Shown here in pieces: positions 1-7,841 of a DNA stretch of 36,360 nucleotides (within the stretch, counting starts at the first letter, position 1; every line of letters begins with the position of its first letter). Origin of the DNA: an uncultured bacterium (GTDB lineage Bacteria; Bacillota; Clostridia; Oscillospirales; Acutalibacteraceae). Under the pieces are notes generated by a model, which made no database searches, was not told the DNA's origin, and was given only the letters and a program-made list of their open reading frames with translations. The position numbers were made by a program, and so were the translations under genes. The stretch lies in NCBI GenBank assembly GCA_905215855.1, contig CAJMRT010000018.1:1-36360 (forward strand), written 5' to 3'.

Positions 1-11
1 GCTTTGTGCAA

Positions 12-674
12 TTAGGTATAACTCACGCAGGCATTCTTAGCGGCCTCAAGCGGATCTGTTACGATTTCAAACTTGCCGTTACCGTACTTTTCACCGAACT
101 CTATAATGTGCTTAGGAGGCATATAATCCTTTGGACAGGCGGCAGAGAAGCTCATGCCTGTGCTGAGTGCGCCGACGATGAGAGAGTTCATCATGTTGTT
201 GCCGTCACCGATAAAGCACATTTTGAGTCCTTCAAGCTTGCCCTTGAATTCACGAATTGTCATAAGGTCTGCGAGAACCTGACATGGATGACAATAGTCT
301 GTAAGACCGTTGATAATCGGGATTGAACCGTACTCTGCAAGAGCCTCAACTTCTTTCTGCTCAAAGGTACGAATCATAATACCGTCAAGAAAACGGGAAA
401 GAACACGGGCTGTGTCCTCAACAGGCTCGCCTCTGCCAATCTGAAGGTCATTTGATGAGAGGAAAAGCGGATAACCGCCGAGCTGTGTCATACCAACCTC
501 AAATGAAACACGGGTACGGGTGCTTGACTTTTCAAAAATCATACCAAGAGACTTGCCCTTGAGAATTTTATGCTCAATGCCGTGTTTCTGCTCATATTTA
601 AGCTGATCGGCAAGGTTAAGTGTGTTGATAATTTCTTCTGTTGACCAATCCTCAAGTTTAAGTAAGTGTTTCAT
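12..674 (-). CDS. argF: Ornithine carbamoyltransferase, C-terminally truncated
   Basis: The gene would make citrulline from ornithine and carbamoyl phosphate in arginine synthesis (cytoplasm). The N-terminal carbamoyl-phosphate domain is intact: the STRTR motif is at residues 51-55 and HPCQ at 128-131. The ATG shares one base with the argD stop (TAATG), and AAAGGAG sits just upstream inside argD. The frame stops at residue 220, whereas the family is normally a little over 300 residues, so the ornithine-binding part (the SMG and HCLP motifs) is missing. The last residues, NACVSYT, already depart from the usual NADVIYTD pattern, so the break seems to lie near bases 1-27. This may be a frameshift, a real truncation, or a join at the end of an assembled contig; only 11 bases beyond the stop are visible. 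Confidence 0.85.
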   Translation of the reverse strand: MKHLLKLEDWSTEEIINTLNLADQLKYEQKHGIEHKILKGKSLGMIFEKSSTRTRVSFEVGMTQLGGYPLFLSSNDLQIGRGEPVEDTARVLSRFLDGIMIRTFEQKEVEALAEYGSIPIINGLTDYCHPCQVLADLMTIREFKGKLEGLKMCFIGDGNNMMNSLIVGALSTGMSFSAACPKDYMPPKHIIEFGEKYGNGKFEIVTDPLEAAKNACVSYT

Positions 675-1855
675 TAGTTGTTCTCCTTTATTGTTTTTTC
701 GAGTATATTAATCGCCTCGTCAATTTCATTGTAATCAATAACAAGCGGTGGGAGCATACGGAGCAAATCTTTTGCCGTGATAATAAGCAAGCCGTTTTCA
801 ACGCACTTGATTGCAATGTCGTGTGCATCGCCCTTTTCAAGCTCAATACCAATCATAAGTCCCATTCTGCGAACGCTCTTTACGCCGTCAATTTTTGTGA
901 GCTTGTCCTCAAAATACTGACCTTTTTTCTCAACCTCGGCAAGAAATTTGTCATTTGCAACTGTGTCAAGAACATAGTTTGCACCTGCACAAACAACAGG
1001 GTTTGCGCCGAATGTTGTGCCGTGAGTTGACGGTGACATAACATCCTTGAGCTTTTCACCGCACATACAAACACCGATAGGAAGTCCGCCGCCGAGCCCC
1101 TTTGCAACCGTCATAAGGTCGGGGAGGATACCGTAATTCTGATGAGCAAACAGCTTGCCTGTTCTGCCAACGCCTGTCTGAACCTCATCGACAATAACGA
1201 GAATATCGTTGTCGTTGCAATATTTAACAAGTTCTTTTACATATTCGGGATCGAGGATATTTACACCGCCCTCGCCCTGAATGAGTTCAAGCATTACTGC
1301 GCAGGTTTTGTCCGAAACAACTGCTTTCAGAGCGTCAATATCGTCTGCGTCTGCATACTTAAAGCCCTCTGTAAACGGGAAGAAATAGTTATGAAAAACA
1401 TCCTGACCTGTTGCGGCAAGGGTTGTAACAGTTCTGCCGTGAAAGGAATTGTTAAGCGTTACGATTTCATTTCTGCCCTCGCCGTACTTGTCAAAGCTGT
1501 ACTTACGGGCAATTTTGATTGCGCATTCGTTAGCCTCGGCACCGCTGTTGCCAAAGCAGACCTTTGAAAGACCTGTAAGTGTGCAAAGCTTTTCGGCAAG
1601 GTCACTTGCCTGTGAACAGTAAAAATAGTTTGACATATGCTGAATTGTGCCTGCCTGCTTTGAAACAGCCTCAACCCAGCCGTCATTGCAATAGCCAAGG
1701 CTGTTTACACCGATACCCGATGAAACATCAATGTACTTTTTGCCGTTTTCGTCATATGCGGTAACGCCTTTTGCACTTTTGAGAGCAACATCGTAGCGAC
1801 CGTATGTGTGCATAATATATTTTAAATCTTTCTCTTTTGTAGTCAAGTTAGCCAC
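674..1855 (-). CDS. argD: Acetylornithine aminotransferase
   Basis: This is a PLP-dependent class III aminotransferase that converts N-acetylglutamate semialdehyde to N-acetylornithine. Visible family marks are GNSGAEAN (about 102-109), the DEVQTG motif with the cofactor Asp near 223, and the PLP lysine in MTVAKGLGGG near residue 252. About 393 residues is full length for ArgD. The longest frame starts at GTG 1855, but AAAGGG lies only one or two bases before it. The TTG at 1846 has better spacing to that site and gives an N-terminus starting at the TTKEKD segment, so the start is uncertain by three codons. The gene lies between the GNAT gene and argF in the arg operon. Confidence 0.95.
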   Translation of the reverse strand: MANLTTKEKDLKYIMHTYGRYDVALKSAKGVTAYDENGKKYIDVSSGIGVNSLGYCNDGWVEAVSKQAGTIQHMSNYFYCSQASDLAEKLCTLTGLSKVCFGNSGAEANECAIKIARKYSFDKYGEGRNEIVTLNNSFHGRTVTTLAATGQDVFHNYFFPFTEGFKYADADDIDALKAVVSDKTCAVMLELIQGEGGVNILDPEYVKELVKYCNDNDILVIVDEVQTGVGRTGKLFAHQNYGILPDLMTVAKGLGGGLPIGVCMCGEKLKDVMSPSTHGTTFGANPVVCAGANYVLDTVANDKFLAEVEKKGQYFEDKLTKIDGVKSVRRMGLMIGIELEKGDAHDIAIKCVENGLLIITAKDLLRMLPPLVIDYNEIDEAINILEKTIKENN

Positions 1856-1861
1856 ACCCTT

Positions 1862-2284
1862 TCATATTTTATCGTTGCTGAAGGAGTAAACAAAAACATC
1901 CTCACGCTTTTCAAAGCCGAAATCACGCCAGAAGCTCTGACCTGTTTCGTTGTTCTGATAACAGAAAATGTGAGTTTTGTCGATGCCTTGTTCACGGATT
2001 TTTTGGATAGCGGTCTGTGCAAGAGCGTGACCGATTTTCTTTCGTCTGAATTCGGGCAGAACAGCCATATGGTGGATAAATCCCCGTCTGCCGTCATGAC
2101 CTGCAAGCACGGTTCCGACAATTTTTCCGTCAACCACGGCAACCTGACTCATACCTGCATTGTGCCTGAGATAACGCTCCATCTGATCTCTTTCATCAGC
2201 CTTAGAGAGGGCACGCTTTGTGGTAATCTGCCACATCCTATAAACCTCGTCATAGTCATCAATTGTCATTTCTCGTATAATCAT
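1862..2284 (-). CDS. GNAT-family N-acetyltransferase
   Basis: This is a small acetyl-CoA-dependent acetyltransferase of about 140 residues. The GNAT core is visible: a beta4 segment with IHHMAVLPEFRRKKIG, where the R/Q-x-x-G/A acetyl-CoA loop is RRKKIG, followed by the C-terminal FWRDFGFEKRED segment. The ATG at 2284 is chosen because GGAGGG lies about five bases upstream; a TTG 12 bases further up would put that site inside the gene. It sits between argB and argD, seven bases from argD, so it is likely co-transcribed. It could act as an N-acetylglutamate synthase-like enzyme priming the pathway, but stand-alone GNATs are too diverse to assign a substrate from the sequence. Confidence 0.85.
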   Translation of the reverse strand: MIIREMTIDDYDEVYRMWQITTKRALSKADERDQMERYLRHNAGMSQVAVVDGKIVGTVLAGHDGRRGFIHHMAVLPEFRRKKIGHALAQTAIQKIREQGIDKTHIFCYQNNETGQSFWRDFGFEKREDVFVYSFSNDKI

Positions 2285-2296
2285 TGCACCCTCCAA

Positions 2297-2581
2297 AATC
2301 TAATCTGTAGGGGCGGATATCATCCGCCCGCACGGCGAGTCGCCGTCCCCCGTTCGTGTAGACAGTTTGATAAATTAGAAACTATCCATACCCGAGCGTA
2401 GCATAGCTACCGTTCGCACAATTCTGTAGGGGCGGATACTATCCGCCCGCACGGCGAACTGCGGTCACTTACCCATATGTGTTGCATACGGGTTGTACGC
2501 ATTGCGTGCAAATTTGGATACACAGTTTTCATAATTTTCAAAACGGATTTTCTTTCTGTTTGGCAATTTGTCACTCATAAA
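2297..2581. repeat. Intergenic space with two direct copies of a palindromic repeat
   Basis: No gene is seen between argB and the GNAT gene. GGGCGGAT(ATC)ATCCGCCC at 2311-2329 and GGGCGGAT(ACT)ATCCGCCC at 2430-2448 are near-perfect hairpins, each preceded by TGTAG and followed by GCACGGCGA. They are direct repeats about 119 bases apart. Between them lie a GGCGAGTCGCCGTCCC hairpin module (2332-2366) and a TTCGTGTAGACAGTT...CCCGAGCGT module (2353-2416), both of which recur elsewhere in the window. Confidence 0.8.
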
Positions 2582-3433
2582 TCAATAAAACATTGTACCG
2601 ATGCCTTCATCACTGAAAAGCTCGAGCAGGATTGAATGTTCGATTCTGCCGTCAATGATATGGGCACGGTTTACACCGCTGCGGACTGCCTCAACACAGC
2701 AATCAATCTTGGGAATCATACCTCCGCTGATGATGCCGTCACGCTTGAGCATAGGAACTTCGCTGACATTGACAACGGGAATGAGTGAATCCTCATCGTG
2801 AACATCACGGAGAAGTCCTCTGATGTCTGTCATAAGAATGAGCTTTTTTGCCCCGATTTTAGCGGCAATCTGCGATGCCGCAATGTCTGCGTTAATATTA
2901 TATACATTGCCGTCATAACCGCCTGCAACTGTTGAAACAATCGGAATATAACCGCTTGCAAGAGCATTGTTGAGCGGTTCGGGGTTAACCTCCTTAATCT
3001 CGCCCACATAGCCGAGGTCTGCGCCTGTAACAAGCTTTTCTGCCATGAGCATTCTGCCGTCAAGACCGCAAAGTCCTATAGCCTTACCGCCGTGACTGCC
3101 GAGGAGCTGAACAAGGCTCTTGTTGACCTTGCCTGCAAGCACCATCTGAACAATATCAATAGTTTCCTTGTCGGTCACTCTCATACCGTTGATAAACTTG
3201 CTTTCCTTGCCAACGGCTTTGAGCATTGCGTTGATTTCGGGACCGCCGCCGTGAACAAGCACAACATTGACTCCGACAAGCTGCATAAGAACGAGGTCGC
3301 TCATAACAGCCGCTTTAAGCTCTTCGTTTATCATAGCGTTTCCGCCGTATTTTACAACAATTGTTTCGCCCGAATATTTCTTGATATAGGGCATTGCCTG
3401 TATAAGCACCTTGGCTCTCTTTGAAACATCCAT
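2582..3433 (-). CDS. argB: Acetylglutamate kinase
   Basis: The enzyme phosphorylates N-acetylglutamate, the second step of arginine synthesis and, in organisms with cyclic ArgJ pathways, the usual target of arginine feedback. The amino-acid kinase fold is seen in KYGGNAM near the N-terminus, VVLVHGGGPEIN, and the C-terminal segment with SGGMIPK and HIIDGRIEHSILLELFSDEGIGTM. The length of about 283 residues is normal. The ATG at 3433 is chosen because AAAGGA lies nine bases upstream; an upstream GTG at 3469 would include that site. It is followed by the repeat-filled gap before the GNAT gene. Confidence 0.96.
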   Translation of the reverse strand: MDVSKRAKVLIQAMPYIKKYSGETIVVKYGGNAMINEELKAAVMSDLVLMQLVGVNVVLVHGGGPEINAMLKAVGKESKFINGMRVTDKETIDIVQMVLAGKVNKSLVQLLGSHGGKAIGLCGLDGRMLMAEKLVTGADLGYVGEIKEVNPEPLNNALASGYIPIVSTVAGGYDGNVYNINADIAASQIAAKIGAKKLILMTDIRGLLRDVHDEDSLIPVVNVSEVPMLKRDGIISGGMIPKIDCCVEAVRSGVNRAHIIDGRIEHSILLELFSDEGIGTMFY

Positions 3434-3485
3434 TTTTTTCAATCCTTTATGTAGTTGATTTCCGCTCACACAATCAAATCACATA

Positions 3486-4712
3486 TTATGTGCGGTAGTC
3501 ACCGTTGATTTTTACATAATCATAGGTAAGGTCGCAACCGTAAGCCTCGGCAGATGCATTGCCGTCACCTAATTTTACGAGAATTTCAATTTCGTCCTCG
3601 AGTAAAATTTCCTTAGCCTTGTCCTCATCAAACACAAGACCGTTGCCGTCCTTGCAAACAAGGATTTCACCCTTTGCGGATTTATATGAAACATCAATTT
3701 TTTTAACATCTGTTTCGGCACCGCTGTAGCCGATTGCGCAGAGGATTCTTCCGCAGTTTGCGTCAGCCCCGAACATTGCCGCCTTTACAAGACTTGAACA
3801 GATGATGCTCTTTGAAATAATCTTTGCGCTCTTATCGTCTTTTGCACCGTCAACCTTGCAGATAAGGAGCTTTGTTGCACCTTCACCGTCTTTTGCAAGC
3901 TTCTTTGCAACCTTTTTGAATGCATCGGTAAGAACGGCTGTAAAGGTTTTGTAATCATCGTTCTTCTCTGTGATTTCCCTGTTGCCTGCGTAACCCGATG
4001 CCATAATTGCAAGGGTATCGTTTGTTGAGGTGTCACCGTCAACGCTTACCATATTATAGCTGACATCAGCGGCTTCGATAAGTGCGGATTTGAGCATTTC
4101 GGAAGAAATTGCCGCATCGGTTGTTACAAAGGAAAGAGTTGTACCCATGTTAATATGAATCATACCGCTGCCCTTTGCAATACCGCCGATTGTAACCTTT
4201 TTGCCGTCAAGAACCGTTTCAACAGCCCACTGCTTTTTTACGGTGTCGGTTGTCATAATTGCCTCTGCGGCAGAGATTCCGCCGCCCTTTGAAAGCGTGC
4301 CTTTGAGCTTTTCAATTCCGCTTGCAATGGGTTCAATCGGGAGAGGCTGACCGATAACACCTGTTGATGCAACGATTACATCGTTTTCGTCAACACCGAG
4401 AGCGTCTGCGGCAAGACTGCACATTTTCTCAGCCTTTTCATAGCCGTCGGGGTTACAGGCATTTGCATTGCCTGAATTTACGACAACAGCCTGTGCCGTG
4501 CCGTTTTCAAGGTGTTTCTTTGTAACATATATGGTGTCGGACTTTACAAGGTTCTTTGTAAAGATAGCCGCACTGCTGCAAACCCTGTCGCAGTAAATGA
4601 GCGCAAGGTCTTTTTTAGTTGTGTTAGATGCTTTGACTCCGGCACAAATTCCGTTGGCTGTAAAGCCCTTTGCGGAAGTAACCGAGCCGTTTTCAATATA
4701 CTTGATTTCCAT
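3486..4712 (-). CDS. argJ: Bifunctional ornithine acetyltransferase / N-acetylglutamate synthase
   Basis: ArgJ transfers the acetyl group from acetylornithine to glutamate, recycling acetyl and, in bifunctional forms, also using acetyl-CoA. The 408-residue length is normal. Visible are NSGNANAC (79-86), STGVIGQPLP (116-125) and the self-cleavage region KGSGMIHINMGTTL around 180-193. Cleavage before the nucleophile Thr191 would yield alpha and beta chains. The residue before that Thr is Gly190, where most family members have Ala; a mild departure. The ATG at 4712 has AGGGTG seven bases upstream. The gap to argC is 12 bases, so the two are one transcript. Confidence 0.96.
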   Translation of the reverse strand: MEIKYIENGSVTSAKGFTANGICAGVKASNTTKKDLALIYCDRVCSSAAIFTKNLVKSDTIYVTKKHLENGTAQAVVVNSGNANACNPDGYEKAEKMCSLAADALGVDENDVIVASTGVIGQPLPIEPIASGIEKLKGTLSKGGGISAAEAIMTTDTVKKQWAVETVLDGKKVTIGGIAKGSGMIHINMGTTLSFVTTDAAISSEMLKSALIEAADVSYNMVSVDGDTSTNDTLAIMASGYAGNREITEKNDDYKTFTAVLTDAFKKVAKKLAKDGEGATKLLICKVDGAKDDKSAKIISKSIICSSLVKAAMFGADANCGRILCAIGYSGAETDVKKIDVSYKSAKGEILVCKDGNGLVFDEDKAKEILLEDEIEILVKLGDGNASAEAYGCDLTYDYVKINGDYRT

Positions 4713-4724
4713 AGATATTCACCC

Positions 4725-5762
4725 TTAAAATGCAGGCGGAACGATTACCAAACCTGTTTTTTCGTCAAGTCCGAAGATGATGTTCATATTCTGAATAGCC
4801 TGACCTGCGGCACCCTTGACCATGTTGTCAATTGCGGCACAGGCAACGAGCTTGTTGGCTCTCTTATCGTGGTGAATTGAAACATCACAGAAGTTAGAAT
4901 ATTTGATATTGTGAATGTCGGCACATTTGCCGTCATCAAGAAGTCTTACAAAAAATTCGTCCTTGTAAAAGTCCTCATAAGCCTTTCTGATTTGTTCAAA
5001 GGTTACACCGTCCTTGATGTCGGCATAAACAGTTGCGAGAATGCCACGGTTTACGGGGAGAAGGTGCGGAACAAAGGTGATAATAACCTTTTCGCCCGAA
5101 AGCTTTGAAAGAGTCTGCTCAATTTCGGGAGTGTGGCGGTGGCTTGCAACCTTATAAGCGTGGAATCCTTCGTTGAGTTCCGGATAGTGGTTGCCCTGAT
5201 TTGGCTTTCTGCCGGCACCCGTAACACCGCTTTTGCAGTCGCAAATGATGCCCTTTGTGCTGACAAGTCCGTTTACAATTGCAGGAGCAATTGCGAGCGG
5301 TGAACAGGTTGTGTAACAACCCGGATTCGCAACAAGCTTTTTGCCCTTGATTTTATCTCTGAAAAATTCAGGAAGTCCGTAAACTGCCTGTTCGTGAAGT
5401 TTTTTGTCGAGGAAAGTTCCGCCGTACCATTCGGTGTATTCTTCTTCGCTTTCAAGGCGGAAGTCAGCGCCGAGGTCGATGAATGCCTTGCCCGCATCAA
5501 TGCACTTTGCGGCAAGCTCCTGTGAAAGACCGTGTGGGAGAGCGGCAAAGATAACATCGCTCTTTTCAACAACAGCGTCCTGATTTTCACAAACCATATC
5601 GTTCAAAAATGTATAAGACGGATAAACATCGCTCAGCTTGTCACCCTCAAAGGAAACAGAGCTGATTGCCGAAATTTCAGCCTCGGGATGAGCGGTAAGA
5701 AGCCTTACAAGCTCCGCACCTGCATAGCCGGTTGCACCGACAATACCTGCTTTTATTTTCAT
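4725..5762 (-). CDS. argC: N-acetyl-gamma-glutamyl-phosphate reductase
   Basis: This is the NADPH-dependent reductase for the third step of arginine synthesis. The Rossmann motif GATGYAGAE lies at residues 9-17, and the catalytic cysteine is in VANPGCYTT, near residue 149. A conserved HRHTPEIEQ segment is also present. The length of about 345 residues is typical. The ATG at 5762 follows AAAGGTGA by six bases; a GTG three codons upstream is less likely. It is the first gene of the argC-J-B-GNAT-D-F cluster. The DNA upstream is shared with the promoter of the convergent small RNA at 5794-5915. Confidence 0.96.
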   Translation of the reverse strand: MKIKAGIVGATGYAGAELVRLLTAHPEAEISAISSVSFEGDKLSDVYPSYTFLNDMVCENQDAVVEKSDVIFAALPHGLSQELAAKCIDAGKAFIDLGADFRLESEEEYTEWYGGTFLDKKLHEQAVYGLPEFFRDKIKGKKLVANPGCYTTCSPLAIAPAIVNGLVSTKGIICDCKSGVTGAGRKPNQGNHYPELNEGFHAYKVASHRHTPEIEQTLSKLSGEKVIITFVPHLLPVNRGILATVYADIKDGVTFEQIRKAYEDFYKDEFFVRLLDDGKCADIHNIKYSNFCDVSIHHDKRANKLVACAAIDNMVKGAAGQAIQNMNIIFGLDEKTGLVIVPPAF

Positions 5763-5793
5763 TGCTATCACCTTTATATCTCGTCAACTTATA

Positions 5794-5822
5794 TTGACTT
5801 TTATTTTCGCATATTATATAAT
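5794..5822 (+). promoter_or_regulatory. Sigma-A promoter for the small RNA
   Basis: TTGACT at 5794-5799 and TATAAT at 5817-5822 are separated by 17 bases. It reads rightward, away from argC and toward the small toxin-like gene. Confidence 0.75.
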
Positions 5823-5828
5823 AAGGTT

Positions 5829-5915
5829 ACAGGGAAAACCGTTTAAAGCGGTTGACCTACTTTGTTGGTTTGAATAACCGTCCGAAAGTAGAGCGTCGGG
5901 CGGTTATTTTTTTAT
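5829..5915 (+). ncRNA. Candidate type I antitoxin RNA, copy 1
   Basis: The RNA would start about seven bases after TATAAT and end at a strong intrinsic terminator. It contains a small hairpin (AACCG/CGGTT, 5837-5853) and then the terminator stem (5873-5885 with 5896-5908) followed by a T run to about 5915. The 3' arm covers the stop codon of the small ORF on the other strand, so this RNA would pair with the 3' end of that mRNA. This tail-to-tail overlap is the layout of TxpA/RatA-type systems. The same design recurs at 36229-36318 and, decayed, at 20205-20291. The RNA is inferred from promoter and terminator only. Confidence 0.6.
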
Positions 5916-5975
5916 GTTTTTAATGACCTCTGCAAGTGCTACGAGTAAAATTACGAGTAATACCGTTTCAGTCAT
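5904..5975 (-). CDS. 23-residue hydrophobic peptide, type I toxin-like
   Basis: The frame encodes MTETVLLVILLVALAEVIKN followed by IKK. It is a single predicted membrane helix with a lysine-rich cytoplasmic tail, as in small type I toxins. GGGGGTGA lies six bases before the ATG. The leader can fold CCCAT against ATGGG so that this ribosome site is masked, another type I toxin trait. The stop codon lies within the terminator stem of the convergent RNA. It sits between argH and argC but is unrelated to arginine. A homologous C-terminus (EVIKNIKK) occurs at the window's right end. Function is inferred from layout and composition; no family match was tested. Confidence 0.65.
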   Translation of the reverse strand: MTETVLLVILLVALAEVIKNIKK

Positions 5976-6045
5976 ACATATCACCCCCATTCATATGGGA
6001 GTGCCAACCGCCTTAACTTCCCTGCAACCCCAACAAACCCGAAAA

Positions 6046-6120
6046 TCGGGTTTATCGGCATTGAGTTTGCTTATTTATTAAATTATTTGAAACATTCCGT
6101 TAATTCGGAATGTTATTTTA
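6046..6120 (-). terminator. Hairpins downstream of argH
   Basis: Two short hairpins follow argH: CATTCCG/CGGAATG near 6098-6114 and ACCCG/CGGGT near 6046-6062. Neither has a strong T run on the minus strand, so termination is probably leaky. The first has a better T-rich tail on the plus strand. Confidence 0.45.
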
Positions 6121-6124
6121 TTTT

Positions 6125-7501
6125 TTACAGTTTTTCTGCGATTTCTGCAACACGCTTAGCCTGAGCCTTTACATTTGCCGATGCAGGGCCACCGAATACT
6201 GTACGCTCGTTTGTACAGCGCTCAAGTGAAATTGCACTGTAAACATCATCGTTGAACACATCGCAAACCTTTTTGTATTCGTCCATTGGAAGATTTTCGA
6301 GGTCTGTACCGAGTTCAATACATCTTGCAACGAGTTCGCCTGTTGCCTTGTAGGCATCTCTGAACGGAACACCGTTCTTTGTGAGCCAGTCGGCACAGTC
6401 TGTTGCGTTGATGAAACCGCCTGCTGCGGCTTTTCTCATATTTTCGGGAATGACACGCATTGTGTCGAGCATGGGAGTAAAGGCTGTGAGGCACATTTTA
6501 ACCGTGTCGAGTGCGTCAAAGATAGCCTCCTTGTCCTCCTGCATATCCTTGTTGTATGCAAGTGCAGTACCCTTCATAATTGTGAGGAGCGTCATATTGT
6601 CACCGAAAACTCTGCCGCTCTTACCACGAACAAGCTCTGCAATATCGGGGTTCTTTTTCTGCGGCATAATTGATGATCCTGTTGAAAAAGCGTCATCAAG
6701 TTCAATGAATTTAAATTCCCAACTGCACCACATAATGATTTCCTCTGAAAATCTTGAGAGGTGAACCATTATTATCGAAAGCACCGATGCAAATTCGATG
6801 CAGTAATCTCTGTCGGAAACACCGTCAAGAGAGTTGTTTGTAATTCTGTCAAAGCCGAGGAGCTCGGCTGTGATTGTTCTGTCAATCGGATATGTTGTGC
6901 CTGCAAGCGCACATGAACCAAGTGGCATTTCATCCATTCTTTTAAGGCAGTCTTCAAGTCTTGAAACATCTCTCAAAAGCATTTCGCCGTAAGCAAGGAG
7001 ATGATGTCCGAAGGTAATCGGCTGTGCTCTCTGGAGGTGAGTATAGCCGGGCATAACGGTTTCGCTGTACTTTTCAGCCTTGTCGGCAATAACCTTAATA
7101 AGACCTACAACGAGATTTTTTACATTGACAACCTCTTTTTTGAGGTAAAGCTTGATGTCAACTGCAACCTGATCGTTACGGCTTCTTGAGGTGTGAAGTC
7201 TTTTGCCGTTGTCGCCGATTCTTTTGGTAAGCTCACCCTCGATAAAGGTGTGAATGTCCTCAGCCTCCATATCAATGTGCAGAGTACCGTTTTCGATATC
7301 AGCAAGAATGCCTTTAAGACCTTTTACGATATCGTTTGCCTCTTCTTCTTTAATAATGCCGCATCTGCCGAGCATTGTTGCGTGGGCAATGCTGCCCTCG
7401 ATGTCCTCTTTGTACATTCTGCTGTCGAATGAAATCGAGCTGTTAAAATCGTTAGTAGTTTTTGAAAGCTCCTTTTTGAAGCGTCCCTTCCAAAGCTGCA
7501 T
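6125..7501 (-). CDS. argH: Argininosuccinate lyase
   Basis: The enzyme splits argininosuccinate into arginine and fumarate, the last step of the pathway. The fumarase/aspartase superfamily signature GSSIMPQKKNP lies at 275-285, with HTSRSRND at 103-110 and THLQRAQP at 154-161 forming the other conserved blocks. The length of 458 residues is normal. The ATG at 7501 follows AAGGAG by about eight bases. argG lies upstream in the same direction, but 340 bases of repeats separate them, so they may have separate promoters or a long shared transcript. Confidence 0.97.
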   Translation of the reverse strand: MQLWKGRFKKELSKTTNDFNSSISFDSRMYKEDIEGSIAHATMLGRCGIIKEEEANDIVKGLKGILADIENGTLHIDMEAEDIHTFIEGELTKRIGDNGKRLHTSRSRNDQVAVDIKLYLKKEVVNVKNLVVGLIKVIADKAEKYSETVMPGYTHLQRAQPITFGHHLLAYGEMLLRDVSRLEDCLKRMDEMPLGSCALAGTTYPIDRTITAELLGFDRITNNSLDGVSDRDYCIEFASVLSIIMVHLSRFSEEIIMWCSWEFKFIELDDAFSTGSSIMPQKKNPDIAELVRGKSGRVFGDNMTLLTIMKGTALAYNKDMQEDKEAIFDALDTVKMCLTAFTPMLDTMRVIPENMRKAAAGGFINATDCADWLTKNGVPFRDAYKATGELVARCIELGTDLENLPMDEYKKVCDVFNDDVYSAISLERCTNERTVFGGPASANVKAQAKRVAEIAEKL

Positions 7502-7526
7502 TATTATTTCTCCTTACATATAGATT

Positions 7527-7700
7527 GTATGGGCAAATCGACTGCCATACAGTAGCGGCAATCAGTGATTGCCAATCGAAACGATTGTACAATCGTTTCG
7601 ACTTAATTCAATTCATCTGCTTATTGTTATGCAATTATATATTCACATCTGTTCGTTTTGGTTTTACAGCCAAAACGATTGGCGTTCGTTGAACGCCGCT
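7527..7700. repeat. Cluster of perfect palindromes between argG and argH
   Basis: Five palindromic modules follow one another: GTATGG/CCATAC (7527-7550); GGCAATCAGTGATTGCC (7557-7573); a perfect 26-base palindrome with arms TCGAAACGATTGT at 7576-7601; CGTTTTGG/CCAAAACG (7654-7677); and GGCGTTCGTTGAACGCC (7681-7697) ending in GCTAC. The outer GTAGCGGC ... GCCGCTAC ends match the repeat family found elsewhere in the window. No gene is seen between 7502 and 7841. Confidence 0.8.
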
Positions 7701-7787
7701 ACAATTGACAAACGGCTTTCTTTGCACCAAAATATAAGGATTAAACGCATAAAATCGCATAAAAATAAAAAGGTGTAATAAACACTT

Positions 7788-7817
7788 ATCGGGGCAGAGA
7801 AATTCCCTGCCCCCGAT
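7788..7817 (-). terminator. Terminator of argG
   Basis: ATCGGGGCAG (7788-7797) pairs with CTGCCCCCGAT (7807-7817). It lies 25 bases after the argG stop and has a modest T-rich tail on the minus strand. Confidence 0.7.
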
Positions 7818-7841
7818 TATGTATGCAAATCAAAGATTTAA

